Positions 1 to 9,962 of a stretch of DNA of 64,000 nt are shown piece by piece. Under the pieces are notes generated by a model that saw only the letters and a list, made by a program, of their open reading frames with translations, was not told the origin of the DNA and did not search any database. Both the position numbers and the translations under genes were made by a program. This DNA is from Pseudofabraea citricarpa (Eukaryota; Ascomycota; Leotiomycetes; Helotiales; Dermateaceae). The stretch spans positions 992,001 to 1,056,000 of the forward strand of contig JAPWGK010000014.1 in NCBI GenBank assembly GCA_029641185.1, given 5' to 3'. Each line of letters opens with the position of its first letter. The stretch's first letter is position 1.

Positions 1-2
1 AT

Positions 3-1124
3 GTTGCCATCAAAGTTGGCACTGCAAATTCAAACTCCAAGGAGGCCGGCATCCTTCGTGCGCTCGCTGATGCAAAACCGCCCTTGCGCGAGCATCCAGG
101 TCGAGCAATGATACTTCCTTTACAGGACAAGTTTGAACTTCACGGCCCGAATGGCACCCATCCTTGCTATGTCACATCTCCTGGACGTACCAGTATATCC
201 GGTGCGAAGGATGGCTCGTATATACGCCTCTTTCAAAGAGACACAGCCCGTGCTCTCGCTGCACAAATCGCACTAGCTGTTGCATATACTCATGCCCAAG
301 GATTTGCTCATGGAGGTTAGTTGACTTAAGTGGTAGCATGGCCTTTCTCTAACATTCTCCCTTCAGATCTTCATCTCGGTAACATTCTTTTACGGTTACC
401 GAATAGCTTTAGCCAACTATCCATTGCTCAGCTATATAAAAAGTATGGTGAACCGGATGCCGAACCTATTGTCCGTATTGATGGACAGCCATTGCCTCGT
501 GGTGTTCCCCGTCATGTCACGGCGCCAGTATGGCTAGGAGAGTCAAGCGAGAGTATTACACTTCCAGACTCTGGCATATTTCTCTCCGATTTTGGGGAGG
601 CTTTTAAGCCCTCGAAGGAACTAAGGCACATCTGCCGCACACCTATATCCATCGCACCTCCTGAAACTCGCTTTGAACCCCAAACACCTATATCTTTTTC
701 TTCCGACATATGGACTCTAGCATGTGCAATCTGGACGATCCTCGGCCAACGGCCTCTTTTTGAAAGTTTTCTAGCTACTCAGGACGATATCACCGTCGAG
801 CAAGTTGATGCCCTGGGTAAGTTACCACCAGAATGGTGGGAGAAGTGGCAGACACGGCGGGAATGGTTCAGTGAAACAGGGGAGCCAAAAAAAGGACGAC
901 ATTTTCGGTCATGGGCCGACCGATTTAAGAACTGCATTGAGCAACCACGGCTGAAAGCTGGAATGGCCGGCTTCGATATGGAGGAGAAAATGGCTGTGCT
1001 GAACATGCTCCGATCTATGTTAGAATATAGACCCGAGAAGCGGTTGACAGCCAAGCAGGTTCTAGAGTGTGAATGGATGGTCAAATGGGCTTTGCCTGAG
1101 TTTAAGAAAGCTCAGCGGTCGTAG
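3..1124 (+). CDS. SRPK-like serine/threonine protein kinase, 5' partial
   Basis: The gene runs in from the left edge; the N-terminus and part of the N-lobe are missing. Two exons are visible, 3-315 and 367-1124, with a 51-base intron at 316-366 that restores the catalytic loop HGDLHLGN. The frame opens with VAIKV, the usual position of the ATP-binding lysine. Exon 2 carries the Mg-binding DFG (LSDFGEAF) and an APE-like element (APPETRF), followed by C-lobe sequence SDIWTLACAIW. The long insert between the catalytic loop and DFG, and the overall spacing, are typical of the SRPK group, which phosphorylates SR-type splicing factors; fungal genomes carry many degenerate relatives of unknown substrate. 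The kinase fold is secure and the subgroup is inferred. The stop TAG is at 1122-1124. Confidence 0.85.
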
Positions 1125-1662
1125 CCAGATAGAAAAAGATGCGTAAGTGAAGTTTTGGCTTCCTGTCTCTTAGAGATATCTATCTGGCCTCCCAAATCTA
1201 GTTCATACTTTGTTGTTTACAATCATTGTACTGAATAAAAATCACTTTGCAATCACTGCGCAGCAAATGGAGGTACGCGATAAGCGAGGGCTTGAGATTA
1301 AAACCTCTCCCTAAGGAAATCCTCCTATAGATTGGAGATAGCTGTCTATCTCTACTGATACTTTGAAATAAGAACCTTAATTTCATGACGCCTTCATTAC
1401 TTTATTAATGAATGCCGCCTGCTTCGTCACATCAGAGGCCAAGTGCGAGCGACATGAGTGACAAGCCTTAGGGCTTAGACTCTTAGTAGTATCTTACAAC
1501 CGAATAACTTTTAAAATAGAGCTTAGCACATAATTTCTTTTATAATCTTAAGCTGGGAAGAAAACACCTCGTTTACCTTGCCCAGCTTTGGATATTTGAA
1601 TATGGTGATCCTTGCGATATGGGGACTATTGGTACATATAATCATTTTGGACAGGAATTGTC

Positions 1663-1781
1663 ACATACGACCACAGACTGAGGAGAACTGGGCATCCCGT
1701 CCGCTCTGCCATACATAAGCCTCAGATCGGTAGATTAGTAGTTGGGTGGGTGACCACCAGCGAATACCTACTGTTGTATGT
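1663..1781 (+). rRNA. 5S ribosomal RNA gene
   Basis: This 119-base segment has the fungal 5S layout. Its ends, ACATACGAC (1663-1671) and GTTGTATGT (1773-1781), pair into a 9-bp terminal stem with one G-U. Helix II/III elements are present: CTGAGG (1678-1683) pairs with CCTCAG (1720-1725), and GGCA (1691-1694) with TGCC (1707-1710) around CCCGTCCGCT. The highly conserved internal promoter region GTTGGGTGGGTGACCACCAG is intact at 1741-1760. A T run follows immediately as the RNA polymerase III terminator. 5S genes scattered singly among protein genes are the normal arrangement in many filamentous ascomycetes. Intact pairing argues for a functional copy rather than a pseudogene. Confidence 0.92.
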
Positions 1782-1808
1782 TTTTGGTTTTTTTTTTTTT
1801 TTTTTTTT
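1782..1808 (+). terminator. RNA polymerase III terminator and long T tract after the 5S gene
   Basis: The 5S gene is followed by a short T run, GG, then 21 consecutive T (1788-1808). Four or more T on the non-template strand stop RNA polymerase III, so the first run is enough; the longer tract may act as a back-up or be simple-sequence expansion. Confidence 0.7.
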
Positions 1809-3754
1809 GGCTAGTTGGGACAGTACAGGGGCAATACTACCTACCATTGACAGTTTTGTTGGTTATTTAAAATTTGTATTTCTTTTGTTTCGCAGTCAAA
1901 GTCATTGGTCGCTAAAACATGTTAGGTGATTTAGATGAAGTTGGTGGATTTGTTGTATTCTTAGCTCCCCAAAAGAGATTCATATGATACTGATAAGCAC
2001 AGGTTAATTGTTATCTGCTGAATGATTAAGTACCTTGATGGTGGCTAAGTCACTTGTGTTGGTGAAAATTTGATAGTTTCTACAAGATACCATTGGTATA
2101 GGCATCTTTTCTGCACTGTCAATCGTTTAATTGTGTGGATTATCCTTCTCTTAACTGAGCGGATGGTGGTGTTATTCTACAGAGATTCATGGCGGAAAGT
2201 AACATGCTAGGGTAATCACTCGGTCGATGATTACAATATTGTAACTCAGAAACATCCCAATGACTTCGGAAGAGATTCGAGAAAATATGAAGTTAGCCCT
2301 GCATTATTTTTCCGTCAAGGCTGTTCGTACCAATGTTGCCACTTCCTGTTGTCTGGGCTCTGTCTTAATTGAAGCCTTTGCTGATGTGTGCTGGGTCTTG
2401 AACTGCGAAGGCCTTCAAAGTCTTGTTTTCTTCTGTTTTCTTTTTAGGTCCTCATATTCTTTCAGTGCCTAATGCTACCAATCCAAAGTTGAATTACACA
2501 ACGATAAATCGCTGGAGCTGCTACCGATACGCTTGGTGGCTATAGAATACAAAGACCCTTTCTTCATCCAAATTTTTTATTTGAAGTTGGCTTAACCTTT
2601 CGTTAGTGCCTGCTTTGGAGATTTACTTTTCTCATGCTTCAAGAACTGATACTGCTAACGCTCATATATAGTTGCCTTTTTAGGGTGGCTTTTTTCAAAT
2701 AGCAGGAATACAAGACAAGTAGCTAAGCCAATACGTGACTCAACATCCTTACTCTTCAGACCCGCAAAAAAAACATCGAGAGCAGTCCTCCTATCCTTCG
2801 TGCCTGAGAAGTTAAGCCCTTCGCTATGGTTAAAGTTATGAAGCTTAGCGAGGTTAATGTTCTCACTCAAAAGGTTCTATATTTTAGGGCCGAACGGAAA
2901 TGTCTCACTACGGCAGGTCGAGCATTGCACAGCGGCAACGCTTCGCTCGATATCGGGTCCTGTACCCCGTACCTTGATTAATATCAATATCCGTCCCAGC
3001 CATTGTGGCTGAGCGTCATTGATGTTATTCGGTCATAATAATGATGGCGTCTTGGCTCGGAAGACACCATACCCCGCGTGACATAGACCCCAGTCAAACG
3101 ACACCAACATTTGTTTCTCATGTTGACATTCGGTTTAATATCGTGTACAATTAATGATGGCGACGTACGGTCAATGGGACATTGAGAGCATTCCCGTGCT
3201 TAAATTCAGTAAATACTTCACTTTTCCTCTTCTCTTCTTTCCTCCCTAAAGCGGAAGAAATAATAGGCTGGTTTAAGGTTATCTTTCGTCCCCAAGTTTT
3301 TAGAAAGTATTTAATAATTATACCTACCGTACATCACTATTTGAAAAACTCAAAAGCATGCATTTAGTATAAAATGAATAATCACTATTGAACCAAAGTC
3401 GCCGAAGAGCAGACATAGTTTCTAAGCAGTTTGTAATTACTGTTAGGTCCTGCACGGCGTACCCCCTCGCTCCCGCACTCTGCTAATTTCTGCCCTCAGC
3501 AACGAACACCTCGGAACTCTTTCTCTTCATGACCTGATTCCCGGAACCAGCAATCATGTAGCTTCGTACTTAGTGTACAGGCATACCGCTCCCACAGCAG
3601 ATAAAGTTCTGAGCCTCGGCGGCAATCACCCCGTTGTCGGTGTACTGCTACTCAGCGCTTCTCATTGGTGCGCATCTGCTCATCATCGCGCCAGGGGCAG
3701 AATGCTCTTGTGTGCGGAGACCAGCATCATATTTCTTCCAGTGGCACCGGTCTT

Positions 3755-3893
3755 GCGGGGGATTTGCTCGTCAGTCAGTAGTTTGACAGACAGGAAAGTC
3801 CTTGACGATGGCATCTTTGCGGGGTACTATTTCCCGCAATACGGATTCCTGGACCGCGAGGGGCAAATGCACGTCTAACCAGACTGCTATAAA
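3755..3893 (+). promoter_or_regulatory. Promoter of the GH93 gene: two CreA-type sites and a TATA box
   Basis: Two exact matches to the carbon-repressor CreA consensus SYGGRG (GCGGGG) lie at 3755-3760 and 3819-3824. A TATAAA element lies at 3888-3893, 68 bases upstream of the chosen start. CreA represses plant cell-wall hydrolase genes on glucose, so these sites suit an arabinan-degrading enzyme. The hexamer is short and binding is inferred, not shown. Confidence 0.45.
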
Positions 3894-3960
3894 TTGGTAG
3901 GTTTTCCCACTCGTGAGAAGCAGTTCAGGCTCAGTCCAATTGCTTCAACCCTTTCTCAAT

Positions 3961-5124
3961 ATGCGGTTCTCTCTCCTTGCTGCAGTGTCGCTGCTTTCTG
4001 CAGTTGTGTCAGCGGCTCCAGATTCTCTTGCTCTCCCTCGCCCTCGACCCTTTACTACCTTTTCGGGTGTCACCATCTTCACCCCCGAGGCAAATTTCAC
4101 CGATCCTCGAGTGCTCTATGCCCGCACGGTTGAGCTTGAAAAGGGTGTTCTGTTAGCGACATGGGAGAACTACTCGCCCGAGCCACCACTTGTCTACTTC
4201 CCCATCTATAAGAGCGTCGATGGGGGAAAGACGTGGAAGGAGATATCTAGAATTACGGACCAAGTCAACGGATGGGGTCTGCGATACCAGCCCGATTTGT
4301 ATGTCCTCCCAGCACGTGTTGGCAAATTTCCCGCAGGAACAATTCTGGCATCAGGAAATTCAATCCCCACCGATCTTAGTCTGACCAAGATCGACGTCTA
4401 CGCAAGTACAGACAATGGCTACACCTGGAAGTTCGTCTCCCATGTTGCAAGTGGAGGTGCAGCTATTCCCAACAATGGAGTTCCTGCCATCTGGGAACCA
4501 TTCTTCTTGTACTACAAGGGAGAGGTCATTCTTTATTACTCCGATCAACGCAACCCTCTCTTCGGCCAGAATCTCATTCACACAACATCAAAAGACTTGC
4601 TCACCTGGGGTCCGGACGTACCTGATGTGGAATACGATGTCTACACAGCAAGACCAGGAATGACCACTGTTGACAAACTTCCCAATGGGAAGTACATCAT
4701 GACATATGAATACGGCGGTGGACCAACTAATAGCTCCAACTACCAATTCCCTGTCTACTACCGAATCAATGATAGTCCATTGAAGTTCAACGACTCCATC
4801 GGTTATCCCGTGATTGCCAATGGCGTACAACCCAACGGCTCTCCATATGTTGTCTGGAGTCCTGTTGGTGGCCCTAATGGTACCATCATTGTCAGCAGTG
4901 GCACCCGGAGCGAGATCTTTTTGAACACGAAACTTGGGGCTGTTGATGCTTGGAAGATCGCTCCTACACCAGAGGGTGTCTCTTATACTCGCAGTCTAAG
5001 AGTGTTCAAGACCAACCCCAACCTTCTGATAATCAGTGGAGCTGGAAAGCTGCCTCCCAGCACAACCAACAAAGTAACGATCAGTGTAATCGACATCAAC
5101 GAGGCATTGGCTCAAGCAGTCTAG
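3961..5124 (+). CDS. Secreted GH93 exo-arabinanase-like glycoside hydrolase
   Basis: The intronless frame encodes 387 residues. The ATG at 3961 was chosen because it opens a clear signal peptide (MRFSLLAAVSLLSAVVSAA, cleavage after VSA); the frame extends upstream without another ATG. The mature protein is a six-bladed beta-propeller type with Asp-box repeats (SVDGGKTW, STDNGYTW). Its sequence (WENYSPEPPLVYFPIYKS, NGWGLRYQP, RPGMTTV) matches fungal family GH93 exo-1,5-alpha-L-arabinanases, which release arabinobiose from the ends of linear arabinan outside the cell. Conserved glutamates in WEPF (about residue 179) and YEYGG (about 250) are the likely catalytic pair. Several N-glycosylation sequons are present. 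It is a plant cell-wall degrading enzyme, consistent with a saprotrophic or plant-associated life style. Confidence 0.9.
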   Translation: MRFSLLAAVSLLSAVVSAAPDSLALPRPRPFTTFSGVTIFTPEANFTDPRVLYARTVELEKGVLLATWENYSPEPPLVYFPIYKSVDGGKTWKEISRITDQVNGWGLRYQPDLYVLPARVGKFPAGTILASGNSIPTDLSLTKIDVYASTDNGYTWKFVSHVASGGAAIPNNGVPAIWEPFFLYYKGEVILYYSDQRNPLFGQNLIHTTSKDLLTWGPDVPDVEYDVYTARPGMTTVDKLPNGKYIMTYEYGGGPTNSSNYQFPVYYRINDSPLKFNDSIGYPVIANGVQPNGSPYVVWSPVGGPNGTIIVSSGTRSEIFLNTKLGAVDAWKIAPTPEGVSYTRSLRVFKTNPNLLIISGAGKLPPSTTNKVTISVIDINEALAQAV

Positions 5125-5618
5125 TTGAGACGGTCAAAATATGGATTGGTTACAATAGTAAAATAGAGCAGAATTAAAACATAATGTCAATAACAAATTT
5201 TGTGATTAAGTCTCTTATTTTGCTAGCAATTAAGCCTGCATTGTTCTTGAACGTTATCGCTGAGCTACCTTTTCTTCTTTCTGGGCGTTTAACTATCATA
5301 CCTATGAATCGGATATTGAGATATTATTATCTTAAAAGCATGTAGCTATTAACGCCGAAAGTTGTGAAAAATCATAAAGTGACCAACAATTTCTCTACGC
5401 CATGGTTATATACTATATATAGTTGAAATAGCTGAACTGCGTACGTACTATGCACATACTATGGTTTAGTGAGGCCATTTAGAAACCAACATCCATCACA
5501 TTACTAAGTACATCACGTGTCATGTGGTTGAGACAACAGCGAAGCGGAGTCGACATCTTGCCAAACCAACTCAACCACCTTTCAAGATTCAATCCATCTC
5601 TATTTATCACCAGCAAAC
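5125..5618. other. Intergenic, GH93 to peroxiredoxin
   Basis: AT-rich spacer holding the GH93 3' end and the peroxiredoxin promoter. No gene seen. Confidence 0.6.
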
Positions 5619-6447
5619 ATGGCATCTACATCTGCTTTTCGCCGCATGGCACTCAATGCCTCTCGATCATCAAGTCGGACTTTTCACAGCTCCTCCCGCT
5701 CCTTGATCAAGGTCGGCGATAAACTTCCCAATCTTGATGTTCTTGTTGAGAACTCGCCTGGTAATAAGGTCAACTTGAGCGAGCTAGCCACCGGCAAAGC
5801 TCTAGTCATTGGTGTCCCAGCGGCTTTCAGTAAGTGCTCTTCTAATTCCAAAAACATGATCCAAAGAGTTGTAAGATGAAATAGGTGGGGCTAATCAGCA
5901 CGCAGGTCCTTCATGCTCCAACTCTCACATCCCTGGCTACATCACGTCAAAGAAATTGAAGAGCGCAGGCGATGTTTTTGTCATTGCTGTCAATGATCCT
6001 TTTGTGTATGATTATCAATTGACTTGATGCGAGCGTGACTGATGAATTGCAGTATAAAGGCTTGGGGAGAATCACTCGACCCAGCAGGAGAATCTGGTGT
6101 ACGTACCATTCACTTTACTCTGTCTTTTCATCTCAAGGCTCTTGACATATCAAGAAGATGTTCTTTGAATTAATTATATAGTTCATGCTAATCTTCACCA
6201 CAGATCAGATTTTTGGGGGATCCAACTGCCAAGTACACAGAAGCCCTGGACCTAGCCTTTGACGGCTCTGCTATCTTCGGAGGTCCAAGGAGCAAGCGCT
6301 ATGCTATGGTTCTTGAGGATGGAAAGGTGACAGAGTTGCACGTTGAACCTGATAACACTGGCCTTAATGGTATGTTTTGCTTGGCAATGTCTACTAAATC
6401 TTGTACTAATATGATTAGTCTCTGCTGCCGAAAAGGTCTTAGGTTAA
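5619..6447 (+). CDS. Prx5-type (AHP1/PMP20 family) peroxiredoxin, probably mitochondrial
   Basis: Five exons, 5619-5829, 5906-6005, 6053-6098, 6204-6369 and 6419-6447, give 183 residues. The N-terminus (MASTSAFRRMALNASRSSSR, then FHSSSR) is rich in Arg and Ser without acidic residues, a mitochondrial presequence. The peroxidatic cysteine is in FSPSCSNSHIPGY, formed across the first splice junction, and matches the P-x3-T/S-x2-C site of the Prx5 group. Further family signatures are VIAVNDPFV, KAWGES and FLGDPTAKYTEAL. The C-terminus VSAAEKVLG is recovered only by using the last short exon. The enzyme reduces hydroperoxides using thioredoxin or glutathione. Its small size and single obvious catalytic Cys fit the family; the location is inferred from the presequence. 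Confidence 0.92.
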
Positions 6448-7380
6448 GGCTTTTATTGACATGGATTAAGATAAAATGAACCTCATTATGGCTTTCCATA
6501 TGTAAGATTGGAAGGCTTGTCCATGTTGTTAGTATGAGAAGACAGTTGTATAGTATGCCACAATTACCACTAGCGTACACCTAGCTATATCAAGATTCCA
6601 TGGAAGTCCATGCCGAATTAAAAATACTGAGAAGGTTTTTGGCCCTGAATTGGTACTTATTGGATTGACATATGACGTCATGTGATACCGCCAGACCGCC
6701 AACCTAGGTAGGTAATTAACGAATGTTTCAGGCCGCTATCCGTGAACCAGAATAGCTTGGGAAGGCAATGTAAACAAGTTTGTGATTTCTGTCCATTCTA
6801 TGCCAATAGCAGAATATCCAACCGCGCATCGCTCAGCGTGGCCCAGGCTGGCCTGAATAGATCCACAGGATGATACAGAACTTCTCGTTTGATGATCGAT
6901 TATCTGTCACGTGTAGCCAAGGGTCATGGGCCGAACGCCGTTATCGAGGGTCCGGGCTGACTGATCGCACGAACGTCCTCTCTCAGGAGCCAGAGTTGAA
7001 CAACCTCAAGTCTGCTTACTACTTCCTACTTCCTCCCACACTCTTAAAACGCTGTCCTAGGGCCTCATCCAACACACGTCTATCCAGTCACTCGACCTCC
7101 TCATCGGTTTCTGTGGTTCATACCCACGTCTACTGTCCACGAGACCCCGAGCAGCCCTCCGAGACACCTCCCGCACCGACAGCCTCGTGTGCCTAGTTCT
7201 CGTCGTTCTGTGACGAGTTCAAGCACAGAGTTTACCTTCGACACCATTTCTTCCCAAACGAAGAAGAGAAAGGCGGCTGAGGCAACGGTAGACAAAACAG
7301 CTACACGATCAAGCAAAAGAATTGCCTCAGCAGCAGCAACCGCAGCCCCACCAACGCCACTCACGAACCCAGCAAGCACC
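6448..7380. other. Intergenic with an ATF/CREB-type palindrome
   Basis: No gene seen between the peroxiredoxin and the RBR ligase. A perfect TGACGTCA palindrome lies at 6673-6680, the binding word of ATF/CREB-type bZIP factors such as fungal Atf1. An ACCTAGGTAGGTA word, found again elsewhere in the window, lies around 6703. The last 300 bases are pyrimidine-rich and probably hold the promoter and 5' UTR of the RBR gene; an in-frame open stretch before the ATG has no ATG of its own. Confidence 0.5.
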
Positions 7381-9109
7381 ATGGACTCAGAGGACGACTT
7401 CATGTCTGGCATGTCCAGCGAGGACGATGTTCTGCAAGATGAGAGCGACAACGATGATGGCTCTAACGATGGTATGAATGGCATATCCGCAACATCCTCA
7501 TCCTCATCCACCCCCTTTGCCCCATGCTAACTGCCCTGGTGAAACATCAGACTTCAACTTCGATGAGCCCGAGCCCGATGATTTAGGATATTCGCAGAAG
7601 GACGAAGTCAAGAAGGCGAAGAAATCTTTCGACATAAACTTTAAGGTTTATCACCCAGAAGACATCCAACGCCAGCAAGATGACCTCATCGATGAGGTGA
7701 ACATGATTCTCGACATCCGAAAAGAGGATGCCGCCATTCTCCTTAGATATTTCCGATGGAACAAAGAGCGTTTAATAGAAGACTACATGGACCGTCCAAA
7801 CAAAGTGCTGGAAAATGCTGGCTTAGGACCGAGCATAACAGGCCCGCCACGGCTAGAGGTCATTCCAGGGTTCACATGTGATATCTGTTGTGAGGATGGT
7901 GAAGGGCTGGAGTCTTTTGCTATGAAATGTGGCCACCGGTATTGCATCAACTGCTATAATCAGTACTTGGGCCAGAAGATTAAGGAGGAGGGGGAGGCTG
8001 CTCGAATCCAGTGCCCCCAGGATGGATGCAAGCGTATTATTGATGCCAAGTCTTTAGAACTTCTAGTCGCCGCTGATCTCCAGACACGATATCGTGAGCT
8101 TCTCACAAGAACCTATGTGGAAGACAAGGAATACTTGAAGTGGTGCCCCGCTCCAGATTGCCAAAATGCTATCGAGTGCGGTATCAAGAAAAAGGATCTT
8201 GATAAGGTTGTGCCCACTGTTGCCTGCGACTGCAAGCACCGTTTTTGCTTTGGTTGTATTCTTGCTGAACATCAACCTGCTCCTTGTGAACTTGTAAAGA
8301 AGTGGCTCAAGAAGTGTGCAGACGACTCGGAAACTGCCAACTGGATCCATGCTAATACAAAAGAGTGTCCTAAGTGCAACTCCACAATTGAAAAGAATGG
8401 AGGTTGTAACCACATGACATGCAGGAAGTGCAAACACGAATTCTGCTGGATGTGTATGGGGCTCTGGTCTGAGCATGGCACCAGCTGGTACAATTGCAAT
8501 AGATTTGAAGAGAAAAGTGGCTCAGAAGCAAGGGACGCGCAAGCCAAATCCCGGGTTTCACTCGAACGATATCTACATTACTATAATCGATACGCCAACC
8601 ACGAACAGTCGGCCAAATTAGACAAGGATATTTATAACAAGACAGAGAAGAAGATGATTCAACTACAATCTGCTTCCGGCATGTCTTGGATCGAGGTCCA
8701 ATATCTCAACTCGGCATCTCAAGCGCTCCAGACCTGTCGCCAGACATTAAAATGGACTTACGCTTTTGCCTTTTATCTTGCTCGCAACAATCTCACAGTT
8801 ATGTTTGAGGACAACCAGAAAGATCTCGAGATGGCAGTCGAGGCTTTGTCGGAGATGTTTGAGAAGCCCGTTACCGATCTTGCAGATTCCAAGCTGAAGG
8901 TAGAAATAATGGACAAGACATCGTACTGCAACAAACGCCGCGTTATACTACTTGCAGATACAGCCGATAATCTCGCAAATGGTAGATGGTCCTTTGATTC
9001 ATCCGAATGAAAAGAGTTCAATCACTGACGGGTATTTTTTCTTCTCGCAGGGGAATGGGACTTGACTGTCGAGTTCACAGGGCAGCCCAATGGCCGCCCA
9101 TCAATCTAG
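7381..9109 (+). CDS. Ariadne-family RBR E3 ubiquitin ligase
   Basis: Three exons, 7381-7471, 7551-8981 and 9051-9109, give 526 residues. Domain order: acidic N-terminus (MDSEDDFMSGMSSEDD), a UBA-like helix bundle (about residues 60-110, ILLRYFRWNKERLIEDYMD), RING1 (CDICCEDG...CGHRYC), the in-between-RING domain (WCPAPDCQNAIEC, FCFGC), and RING2 with catalytic cysteine near residue 316 in NGGCNHMTC. The C-terminal Ariadne helical region (RYLHYYNRYANHEQSAKLD) follows. RBR ligases take ubiquitin from an E2 onto the RING2 cysteine and then to the target; Ariadne members act with neddylated cullin-RING ligases. Splicing at 8981/9051 replaces a short read-through tail with EWDLTVEFTGQ, as usual for the family. 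The start was chosen because it is the first ATG in frame. Confidence 0.93.
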
Positions 9110-9466
9110 CTGAGCTACACGGGGAAGAATAATTGTTTAGTAAACATATCAATGCTTGTGTAGAGGCTTGTTGAGTATGTATCTTATGTCTCCGCAAACT
9201 ATTTCCCGACACTGCATTTTTCCTGGACCATGCATCAATCACAAACACACTTCTACCTTTTGTGGTCAGCTCGTCGTCTCTGTTTTCTTGTTCTTTTTTT
9301 TTCTTCTTCCTGTTTCGCATTCCGTAGTTTTTCACCGCCTTGCAAATTATATTGGCTCTTCTCGCATGGAAATCAGGAGCATCTCGGCGTACTATTTGAT
9401 ATTACGAGCGTTGTTGGTTTTACTCCACTCTTGGGCGGGCAGGGGGAGGGAAGGAAGCAGGAGCAA

Positions 9467-9498
<32 letters not shown>

Positions 9499-9962
9499 TG
9501 GATGGGATACTGGTACTGATGATTGATACTGGGAGGCGCGTCGGAATATGGATGAATGTGATGGGAAGCATCTCATATCTACGTTAGGGTGTGTGTGGCA
9601 TGCGCGAGCCAAGGAAGCAAGCGAACCAGCAGCAATGGATTAACAGCAAGACAATGTCAAGATTTTTAACTGCCCTCGTTACAATGTGATTTCTTGAGAG
9701 AATGCTGATTGATTGATCGTTATGAGACCCTACCGCCTGCTGTCGCCGCATGCAGGGTAGGTCATCTTATTTCTAGTGTAGTGCAGAGCAATAAAAGAAA
9801 GAATGTCGAAAAGACACATGATGCATACGCATCCTAGACTGTAAACTCCTTCCCCTTCCCTAAGAACACCGAACACCCCGCTCAAATGACAACTCCTCGC
9901 TGTATGCATGCAGTACGCTGCGTTCCTAGTTCGTTATAGACTATCTTTCCTAATAAATGTAT
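9110..9962. other. Convergent 3' spacer between the RBR gene and EXO1
   Basis: Both flanking genes end here, so the spacer holds two 3' UTRs. It carries a 30-base poly-G tract described separately. Open frames across it are built from the low-complexity tract and are not credible genes. Confidence 0.6.
9468..9497. repeat. Poly-G tract of 30 bases
   Basis: Thirty uninterrupted G on the + strand, preceded by other G-runs (9433-9450). Such a run can form G-quadruplexes and is prone to polymerase slippage, so its exact length in the assembly is uncertain. Confidence 0.9.

Larger units (their letters stand above)
1125..3754. other. Gene-poor intergenic stretch around a 5S rRNA gene
   Basis: Apart from the 5S gene I find no protein-coding gene here. 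The open frames are short, lack family resemblance and are not joined by plausible introns. The DNA is AT-rich in the middle, which fits ordinary intergenic DNA or an eroded repeat; no terminal inverted repeats or transposase fragments were seen. Confidence 0.6.

Noticed and set aside
1125..3754. Transposon relic
   Set aside because: AT-rich and gene-poor, but no terminal repeats, target duplication or transposase/reverse-transcriptase fragments could be read.
7101..7511. 136-codon frame on the - strand
   Set aside because: Antisense shadow of the Ser/Asp-rich start of the RBR ligase gene.
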